Assembly: GCA_027257055.1 (NCBI GenBank)
Contig: JAPVLO010000277.1
Span: forward strand, 620,001 to 684,000
Direction: 5' to 3'
DNA length: 64,000 bases
Source of the DNA: Cephalopachus bancanus
Lineage: Eukaryota; Chordata; Mammalia; Primates; Tarsiidae
The position numbers and the translations under genes were made by a program. Positions 56,063-64,000 of this stretch are shown piece after piece; within the stretch, counting starts at the first letter, position 1; each line of letters begins with the position of its first letter. The notes beneath the pieces were generated by a model. The model had not been told where the DNA came from, ran no database searches, and saw only the letters and a program-made list of their open reading frames with translations.

Positions 56063-56329
56063 CTTTTTTGTTTTTTTTTGAGTTGGAATCTCACTCTGTC
56101 GCCCAGACCGGAGTGCAGTGGCCGCTCCCGGCCACCGCTGCCTCGACCTGCCGGGCTCCGGCGATCCTTCCGCCTCAGCCTTCCGAGTAGCTGGAATTAC
56201 AGGCGCGCGCTACCACGCCCGGCTGATTTTTTGATTTATTGTAGAGATGAGGTCTCGCCTGCCCAGGCGGGTCTCGAACCCACGGGCTCAGGCAATCCGC
56301 TCACCTCAGCCTCCCAAGGCGCGGGAATG
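56063..56329 (-). repeat. Alu, antisense
   Basis: Very close to the local consensus, with many CpGs (gccgctcccggccaccg, cgcgcgctaccacgcccgg). Flanked by 'aatgaaacctttt'-like repeats. Confidence 0.95.
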
Positions 56330-56712
56330 AAACCTTTTCTATTAGAGGGTTTCCATACATCATGAAGCTCCCTATCTGCTTCCTGATGGCTCCTGAATTT
56401 CTACACCTCTGATTACCCATTCTGGCCTCAGTAGTTCCGGCAAACCAATAGATATCGAAAGTGTGCTTACCGCTTATGAGAAAATGTTCAGGCCACTATG
56501 ACAAAGTTGGCAAAATGAAGACGTAAAAATACAATTGAAGCATCTCCTCCCCCTTAATTTATATGGAAGTTTATTACTCTCTTATTTCTGCATTGTTCAA
56601 AAGTAGACTGCCCATACTGGTAAACAGGCATTCGATGCCATGTTTAATATGTATAAATAAGTGAAGGACTGACGCAGGGAAATGCACAAGTAACTTTTGT
56701 ATAAAAGTTTTC
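56330..56712. other. Unassigned stretch
   Basis: No gene. Possible location of a lost DEFB107 leader exon; none seen. Confidence 0.35.
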
Positions 56713-56958
56713 ACATGTTCTCACTCATATAGTGGATCTTGAACATCTATCATAATACTATAAGAAAAGAACTGACAGTGGTGGGGAACTATTGGGGGGG
56801 TAGGGAGGGAAAGGGAGGTGGGACTAACGGTAGTCAAGATCTGTCTGGGGACGGGAAGACACCCCTTAGTAACAAGGGTGGCTGAACGATGCACATTTGT
56901 ATACCTAACCCTTAACTGTGCCCCACAATTTTATAATAAAAAATATGTTTAAAAAAAG
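56713..56958 (+). mobile_element. L1 3' UTR, truncated
   Basis: 'cacatgttctcactcatata', 'ctatcataatactataagaa', 'ggtgggactaacggtagtc', 'acctaacccttaactgtgc', poly(A) tail. The same subfamily as 38807-39112. Confidence 0.9.
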
Positions 56959-58661
56959 TTTTCATTAGTATCATAAAAGACACAAAGTACAAAGAGAAGC
57001 CATAGAAATGGAAGCTTGGTTCTAACTAGGAAACCCAGAAAAGCTACCCTGGGAAGTAGTATTTGCACTGCGCTTTTGGAAACAGGCAGGCCTAGAACTA
57101 AAAAACAGAGTCAGAGAACAATGCTCTCATGTTTGAAAGTCTGACTTGTAACATCAGTTCCTTAGCTTCTGCCCTCAGTCCCTTTTCATGGGTGTCAGAC
57201 ACTGTCCCTGGCCGGAGAAACTCATTTTAGCCTGTGTTTTTCCATCCCCTTTCATCAAAATTCCAATTTGTTCTGATCAGTTTATGAGAGTAAATGTGTA
57301 AGCCTCCTGTCCACAAAACTCAGCCTAGACATGTTTGAATCCTGACGATAAGCACAGCTCGGCACAAATTAGGACCGCCATTATCACAATAGTCACAGAA
57401 TCGCAGAGCTGGAAATGACTTTAACAGTCAGTATAAGAGGCCACAGATGCAGATGATTAGGCCAAACTATTCAAGGTTGCACCTCAGTTTCAGTCTCGTA
57501 AGCTGTATTGATTCTGTGTCTTGCTTTTCTTTCTATAAATGATAGTGACAGCAGCGTCGTTTTGAAGATTAAAAAAAACTTGCTGTATTATTAGAGATGA
57601 ACTTGTTTCAATAAAGACGCTTAAAAATATAGCGCCTAAAACAGGTAAAAGCTTATTTCTCGTTCATGCAAAAGATCAAATATAGGGACACAGGGCTCTT
57701 CTTCAGCGGGCCACGGTAAGATTGGAGCTAAAGGTCAACCTTGTCGTCCTAACATGTTAGCATTTTAATTATCTCCAAGAACGTCCCGACAGATAAGGCT
57801 AAAAAGTCAGTACAAGACATGATTAAAAGGTTCCACAGAGGCATCTCACTTCGTTCCACATCTACATCGTTGGTCAAAATTTATTCATGTAGCCATTTAG
57901 AAACAGAAATCTAGGAACTGACATCATTAGCTAAATTTTTATGTGTCCAGCTAAACCCAATACATAAAATAAAATAAAGTAGAACAGCTAAACAGATTCT
58001 ATCACTAAAAGTCTAAAGGGAAAAAACGACGGCTTGGAGACAGTCTAACAATTTCTCTATGTAATTGCTTGGACAGTGCTGGGCACATACTCTGCGCTCT
58101 GTTACAGTTAGCTATTATTATTGTTTTATTGTCATCTGTTCTTATTTTTTATTCTCTGCCCTGACTCAGTATATGAATATTTTATATATTCACATATCTT
58201 ATACGGATCAGTCAACTGATTGTCCATATGCCTGAGAAATTTCAGTGATTTGTGACTCACAATATCTCAAGTTCAACTTTGAACTGTTTAAAATTTCCCC
58301 CTTAATTTGAGCAGAAATCTAAGTCCCTACCATTTCTTTCTATTAGTAGTCGTAGTCTTAACTTGGCACTAACAAACACAGTATTTCTCCTACATGATGA
58401 TAGAGCAGGTTTAACACAGTTAATATTTACCCATTCTCCCCCAAAGTTATCCTTTCCAGGAATAAACATTGCTGCTTTGGGGAGTAGGCGTCACTTCTTT
58501 AAACTATATCTTGCGAGAATAGTTCACCAATTCTTTTTTAAAATAATGCCTCTTTTGAAGTATTTCTACTCTTCAATTTAGTCTCTGCTCCGAATGAACT
58601 CATATGGCCTATGCATCTCTAAATGTGCTTGCCGGAGCGAAATGCGTGATTCCATTAGTGT
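56959..58661. other. Unassigned AT-rich stretch
   Basis: No gene. 'atcgcagagctggaaatgac' near 57401 resembles an old interspersed repeat core. No defensin leader was found on the plus strand. Confidence 0.4.
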
Positions 58662-58959
58662 TTCCTTTTTTTTTTTTTTTTTTTTTGAGTTGGAGTCTCA
58701 CTCTGTCGCCCAGACTGGAGTGCAGTGGCTGCTCCCGGCCACCACAGCCTCGACCTGCTGGGCTCCGGTGATCCTTCCTCCTCAGCCTTCCAAGTAGCCG
58801 GAATTACAGGCATGCGCTACCATGCCTGGCTGATTTTTTGATTTATTGTAGAGATGAGGAATCACTGCCCAGGCGGGTCTTGAACCCTCGGGCTCAGGCA
58901 ATCCACTCACCTCAGCCTCCAAGATGCGGGATTACAGGCTGAGCCACCGAGCCCGGCTT
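58662..58959 (-). repeat. Alu, antisense
   Basis: T20 then 'gagttggagtctcactctgtc' to 'gagccaccgagcccggc'. Close to the local consensus. Confidence 0.95.
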
Positions 58960-59406
58960 CATCGTGCTTCTTTTATGTGTTAACCTAAAATGGTGAAATC
59001 AAAGACCATGTGGTCCGTCATTAATCTGCCTATAATGCAATAGTACAGTCTTTAACTTTGGCTATAGATCAAAGACTATCAATTTGGAGACATGAAAAAG
59101 AAATTGTTGGAAAAGTTTCTTTATTGGAATTAGAAAGTATTTGGCCACCCTTAAAGGAAGAAACATTCTGTTTCTATACAGCTTAGATGTGCTTTTGGCA
59201 GAGGAATTATTTTTTTCCTAACTGACTATTTAAAAAGGACATTGAAAATACGGTCTCAGGGGTCTGAGATCAGACACAACTGTTCAGGTAATATCTACTT
59301 TTTCTCATCTCTAGGTTCATACTCTGTATCTCTAGGAGTTTTGGTAATGGAGAAGTTTGAATTTGGCCTGGGGGATGTAATTTTGTCTTCTGGTCATTAA
59401 TTACTA

Positions 59407-59702
59407 GATTTTTTTTGTTTTTTGAATTGGAGTCTCACTCTGTCACCCAGACTGGAGTGCAGTGGCATGCTCCTGGCCACCACAGCCTCGACCTGCTGGG
59501 CTCCAGCGATCCTTCTGCCTCAGCCTTCCACATAGCCGGAACTACAGACGCGCACTACCACACCTGGCTAGTTTTTGATTTATTGTAGAGACGCGGTCTC
59601 GCCAAGTTGCCTGGACGGGTCTCGAACCCGCGGGCTCAGGCAATCCACTGGCCTCAGCCTCCCAAAGTGCTGGGATTCCAGGCTTAGCCACTGAGCCCAG
59701 CC
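59407..59702 (-). repeat. Alu, antisense, upstream of DEFB107 exon 2
   Basis: 'gaattggagtctcactctgtc' to 'gccactgagcccagcc'. 'attactaga' flanks both sides. It ends 41 bases before the DEFB107 exon. Confidence 0.93.
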
Positions 59703-59743
59703 AATTACTAGATGATTAAAGACTAATTTCTCTCTTTACTTAG

Positions 59744-59904
59744 CCAGAGAAATTCATAGACCAATATTGTGTAAGAACATGGAAGGTTGCTGTGAAACTG
59801 AATGCCTTTCCTTGGACGTAAAGACTGGGGGCTGTAGAACCGAGTTAAACCATTTTGCTGCAAAAAAAGAAAGAACACTTAAAAATGAAGCAACTACAGG
59901 ATGA
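59744..59904 (+). pseudogene. DEFB107: DEFB107 second exon, frameshifted before the final Cys pair
   Basis: After acceptor 'ctctctttacttag' the phase-1 frame reads (A)REIHRPILCKNMEGCCETEC, LSLDVKTGGC and RTELNHF. Human has IHRALISKRMEGHCEAEC, VKIGGC and RAELAPF, so this is DEFB107. The first canonical cysteine is present (TGT at 59770-59772), whereas the human protein has serine there. At 59853-59856 the T run is one base short relative to the expected frame. The frame then reads AAKKERT and runs to a TGA at 59902, so the closing Cys-Cys is lost; it is still visible in the neighbouring frame. No first exon was found in 55.0-59.7 kb. Probably a pseudogene, unless the deletion is a sequencing error. 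Confidence 0.75.
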
Positions 59905-61253
59905 AGGAGGCGAACAAACTCTGACTGTGATATCAGTGAGGCACACCTCTCTGGATCTCCTCTCTTTGACCTCCGAATTTTGGGTTCTCTAAAGCTGGGT
60001 CAGTCCCGTTTCCAAGGCTACAGGAAGATACCCAGGCTGTGAGCTTCTTCAGGGCCGGCACTATGTTTGGTTCGCCCAGTTTCTGGCACAAGGTCTACTA
60101 ATGCTTTTTATTGACTGATAATGTGAGTGAGTGACTAAGTAGATAAAAGAGGTTGGAAAGGTTGGACTGGAACCCAGGTGAATCGAGGTCTAAAGTCACA
60201 GCCCTGAAACAACAAAAAAAGTCACAGCCCTGGCATTAAACAGATGTGGGACATTGGGCCTTCCGTGCTGATACTGTAATACAAGCAGCTTGAACCTAAC
60301 AGTCAAGGGTCCGTCTACTCAGCATGAGCGGCGGCAGTTTCCGCAGGAATGCCGTCATGCACGCCTTTCTCCATCAGAGGTAGGAAGTGTTTAGAACGTC
60401 TCCATTCTCTGTCGGATCCAGAGCATCAAGTTTCGGAAGGAAATGGGCCCATACCAGAATCCGAGTTAGCTGTCGATTCACATCTTCATTCTGGCCACTG
60501 GCAGCGAAAAGTCAATCCAGTTGTGGCGTATTCAAGCAGCAAGGTTCCCAGAGGTCATCTAATCCATCACCCTCGTGACACACGAGGAGACCCAGGCTCA
60601 AGAAGGTTGTGCAGTGACTGACTTAGCTACCCGTCTACTCAGACTTCTGGTCTTGTGCTCTTAGCATATCCACAAAAGAGCACACTGGAGAAGGACAGAA
60701 CATCGAAGGTCATTCCAAAAGATGGAACGTTTCTTAGCAGCTCAAGCGAGCAGTTACACGGGGGGAAAAAAATTAAAACAAGCTGCAAAAATAAGAGGAA
60801 AAATAAAGAAAAATAATAAGAAGCAAACCCAAAACAAAAAAATGAACACTTTCCAAATTCCCTCTTGTGATCTGTGTGATCTCTGCCCTTTCGAGGACTT
60901 GTTTTTGCTCTAATTTACCAAAATTTAGAGTCCTAGCTTTCAGGCAGAGCAAAGTCAATTCCATAGACCATTCCACCATGGAAGGTCTACATGTAGCACA
61001 TCATCCCAGAACAGAAAAACAAAATCCCTCTGCTCTGCTCCAGAAAATTTCCCTATTCAATTAAGCTGGCTTCCTGCAGAGATAAAAATTAGAAAGGACA
61101 AAATAAAATAAAATTTCTGGTAGAAGATGATTTGTAAATTTATTTATTTATTTAATTTTTTTAGAAAGCAGGATTTATTGAGAACACAGAAAAGCTCTCA
61201 GAGCAGGAGGGGACCCAAGGGGGCTGTCCAAATGTTTTAAAATAAGAAATAAA
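59905..61253. other. Unassigned stretch
   Basis: Contains the duplicated phrase 'gtcacagccctg' (60196, 60221). 'catctaatccatcaccctcg' near 60556 resembles an old repeat core. Short frames only. Confidence 0.35.
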
Positions 61254-61537
61254 GTCAGGAGCAGTGGCTCAAGCCTGTAATCCCAGCACTTTGGGAGGCG
61301 GAGGCAAGAGGATTTTCTGAGCTCAGGGATTTGAGACCAGTCCGAACAACTCGGTGAGACCTCATCTCTACAATAAATCAAAAAATTATCCGGGCATGGT
61401 AGCACATGCCTGTAGTTCCAGCTACTTGGAAGATTGAGGTGGAAGGATTGCCTGAGCCCAGCGGGTCGACGCTGGGGTGGCCGTGAGCATGCCACTGCAC
61501 TCCAGCCTGGGCAATGGAGTGAGACTCCAACTGAAAA
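61254..61537 (+). repeat. Alu, sense
   Basis: 'gtcaggagcagtggctcaagcctgtaatc' to 'gactccaactgaaaac'. Full length. Confidence 0.92.
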
Positions 61538-61984
61538 CAAATTTTAAATAGAGATTAATAAATAAAATAAGAAATAAAATATGCTTTCAGAAATGTTCTA
61601 GTATTGCTGCCTATCTTTATGGTATTAACATTTTCATTCTGAAGACCATGCTAGAAGAAGATATGTAAAGTTATCTGTTTCAGTTAGAGGAACTTTCTCA
61701 GTTTCTGCGCTTTTTCTAGAAATTCCTTATCGATTGTCTCCGATGAAACGAATTGCCTTTGAGATTCTAAATGTATATAGGCTTTCCCCATTTATCCTTT
61801 CTTTCTCCCTTTTCACTGCCTTCTGCCAGTGCCAAATGAGCTTCAAATGGAGTCTACACCTTCCATCTCCACTGTTTCCATACCCTAGTTCCTTCCTCAC
61901 CCGTAGAAACATCTTCAGCTGTCAAATGCCGCTGGAATTCATCTTTGTAAAGATACCAGGGACTGTCTACATCACCTCTCAGTC
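61538..61984. other. Unassigned stretch
   Basis: No gene recognised. Pyrimidine-rich frames near 61734-62063 are compositional. Confidence 0.35.
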
Positions 61985-62011
61985 ACTATTCTCTCTCTCT
62001 CTCTCTCTCTT
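61985..62011 (+). repeat. (CT)n run
   Basis: A short CT dinucleotide run directly before the reversed L1 tail. Confidence 0.9.
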
Positions 62012-62445
62012 TTTTTACCACATATTTTTTATTTTAAAATTGTGGGGTACAGTTAAGGGTTAGGTATACAAATGTACATTGTACAGGTACCCTTGTTGAT
62101 GAGGTGTGCTCCCCCATCCCCAGACAGATATTGACTACCGTTAATCCCACCTCCCTTGCCCTCCCTGCCCCCCCCATAGTTTCCCATCACTGTCAATCCT
62201 TTTCTTACAGTATTACGATAGTTGTTCAAGGTCCACTTATGAGTGAGAACATGTGATGCTCAGATCTTTGTTTCTGTGAGAGATCATTCAGTATTATAAA
62301 CTCGAATTCCATCCAGGTTGCTGCGGAATTCATGATTTTGTTCTTTTTTATGGCTGGGTAATATTCCATTGTGTATATGTACCACTTTTTAAAATCCAGT
62401 CCTCTTTTGATGGACAGCATGGTTGGTTTCATGAACTATTCTCTT
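62012..62445 (-). mobile_element. L1 3' end, antisense
   Basis: Reversed copy of the same L1 type as 38315-39112: 'gtggggtacagttaagggtt', 'gactaccgttaatcccacc', 'ttcaaggtccacttatgag', 'aatattccattgtgtatatg'. 5'-truncated. Confidence 0.9.
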
Positions 62446-62528
62446 ACTAAAGGTACTAGTGCCCACTCCAATGACTTATGAACAATGTTCGTCTTCTTGG
62501 CCCCTTTGAGACTTTTCACAAATGATCC

Positions 62529-62551
62529 ATCTTCTTCTTCTTCTTCTTCTT
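62529..62551 (+). repeat. (TTC)n run
   Basis: Trinucleotide run forming the tail end of the next Alu. Confidence 0.85.
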
Positions 62552-62829
62552 TTTGAGTTGGAGTCTCACCCCGTCACCCAGGCTGGAGTGTGGTGGCAAG
62601 CTCATGGCCTCCGCAGCCTCCACCGGCTGGGCTCAGGCAATCCTTCCGCCTCCCTGGCACCCAGAGCTACAGACGCGCGCTACCACTCCCAGCTAGTTTT
62701 TTGATTTATTGTAGAGACGAGGTCTCACCAAGTTGTCCAGGCTAGTCTTGAACCCCCAGGCTCAGGCAATTCTCTTGCCTCAGCCTCCCAAAGTGCTGGG
62801 ATGACAGGCTGAGCCACCGGTGCCCGGCT
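62549..62829 (-). repeat. Alu, antisense
   Basis: 'gagttggagtctcaccccgtc' to 'gagccaccggtgcccggc'. Confidence 0.92.
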
Positions 62830-63788
62830 TCCTACTTCTTTATTTCTCTTTCTTGCCTGTGAGGACTTCTGTATTCTGGCGATTTCTCCTCTCCAGACAC
62901 TCTCAGTCTTCTCTGCTGACTCTACCCAGTGTTCTTTGCTGGGACTGCATTTGCCTGTGTTTCATCTGTCGTCCTCTTACACATGCCGTCTCCCCAAAAC
63001 CCCACCCGCTGCCGTGGGTTTAGCTCTCACTGTGGACAAACGACGGGGCACGACTTCTTCACCAGCTTTCTTGGGCTCCGAGACTCCCTCCTGTCCTCCT
63101 CCCCTGGTGGTGCGCCGAGACTCTGCAAACCGCATTTGCCAGCCGCCTTGGCCAGCTGGCTTCCTGTGAGGGCTTTCACTGGAAGGCGTTGGCAGGAGAC
63201 TGAAAAACGAGAAGAGGAGTGGAGCACCGGTTCCCGCCTCCAGCTCCTGCCAGTGACACTTTAGCAGAAGCAGGTGGGTGGCTTCAGACTCCAGACCCCA
63301 TCTTCTTTTGGCTTTCTCAGCAGCCCCTCGAGGCTGCTTACAAAGAAGCAGCAGCATCCCAGCTCTACCTCATGGGTCCTACGGGACCGGGTGAGCTAGG
63401 ATCCGCTTTGCTGTACGCCCCGGCTGTCCAAGCACGCGACCGGCCATGTCTCCCCCTCAGAAGCCTGAGCTCTGGCTGCGGGGCGCCTCTCCCTCATTTG
63501 AACCACAGTCGTGGAGCATTCCTTCCTTAAAATCGGAAGCACCATTAATGCAGCGCACCCTGCCCAGTGGCCTGGGCACCAAGCACTCTGCTCCACCCTC
63601 ACAGGCTCAAGTTCTAGCTACCTGGAGGTCACGCAAAATCTCTCTTTTATATAGTTATTAATTCCTGCACTTTTTCAGCCTTCTAGGACCGGAGGAACCC
63701 ATGCTTTGCATGGAATCTGCTCTGTTTCAAATACTCAGTGTGGTTTCTCTTTTCCTGAGTGGGCCTTATTTATAAAAACTCAACACTG
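62830..63788. other. Unassigned GC-rich stretch
   Basis: Overlapping frames on both strands (up to 126 codons). No domain recognised. Confidence 0.35.
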
Positions 63789-63922
63789 TACTTTCTTGCC
63801 AGACATGATGGCTCAGGCCTATCATCCCAGCACTTGGGAGGCTGAGGTGGGAGGGTTGCTTGAGCCCAGGAGTTTGAGACCAGCCTGGGTGACATAGTGA
63901 GATCTCATCTCTATAGAAAAAG
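63789..63922 (+). repeat. Alu left arm (FLAM-like)
   Basis: 'cttgccagacatgatggctcaggcct' to 'gagatctcatctctatagaaaaag'. A single arm, old. Confidence 0.82.
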
Positions 63923-64000
63923 GTAAAACAGAATCAACTATCTTTTCAACTCTAACCTCTGGCTAAATGTATTAGGTTACTGGGACTTTTCTAAAGGGAT

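Noticed and set aside
62936..63530. Overlapping frames at the right end
   Set aside because: GC-rich, similar lengths on both strands, no motif. I found no evidence for a gene.

Overview
The window is nuclear DNA of a mammal, almost certainly a primate. It holds about 30 Alu copies, many L1 fragments, a MaLR-type LTR, MIR-like relics and split genes with GT-AG introns. The commonest Alu type differs from the human AluS/AluY pattern: left arm 'ggctcagcctgtaatccc', middle 'caataaatcaaaaa', and an end in 'gactc' plus poly(A). That suggests a strepsirrhine (lemur/loris) lineage. This is inference; no search was run.

The real gene content is one end of the beta-defensin cluster that in human lies at 8p23.1. 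From left to right I read SPAG11 (minus strand, exons at 28321-28457, 29584-29736, 30265-30325), DEFB104 (minus, 36692-36852 and 42320-42377), DEFB106 (minus, 44114-44268 and 46616-46664), DEFB105 (plus, three exons, 52568-55022) and the second exon of DEFB107 (plus, 59744-59904). Gene order and the divergent DEFB106/DEFB105 pair match the human cluster as I recall it. Every intron interrupts a codon after its first base (phase 1), every junction is GT-AG, and SPAG11, DEFB104, DEFB105 and DEFB106 join into open frames with the C-X6-C-X3-C-X9-C-X5/6-CC pattern. DEFB107 has an apparent 1-base deletion just before its final Cys-Cys, and I could not find its first exon, so it looks broken here.

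The left 28 kb has no gene I can name. It is built of antisense L1 (1-8 kb, with nested insertions and a hairpin-forming duplication), a MaLR LTR, scattered Alus, GC-rich unassigned sequence, an unidentified retrocopy-like reading frame (14640-15032) and an L1 5' region with tandem monomers (26-28 kb). Between SPAG11 and DEFB104 lie several Alus, a duplicated 120-base segment and a minisatellite of about 30 units of 32 bases. A mariner-type transposase relic sits in the DEFB104 intron. The right end (60-64 kb) is repeats and unassigned sequence.

The genes encode small secreted host-defence peptides. In other mammals this group is expressed mainly in the male reproductive tract. Nothing in the window points to an undescribed multi-gene system. 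The most interesting points are the state of DEFB107, the weak positive charge of DEFB104, an AG|GTGAGT junction in DEFB105, the minisatellite beside DEFB104, and several structural scars in L1 DNA.
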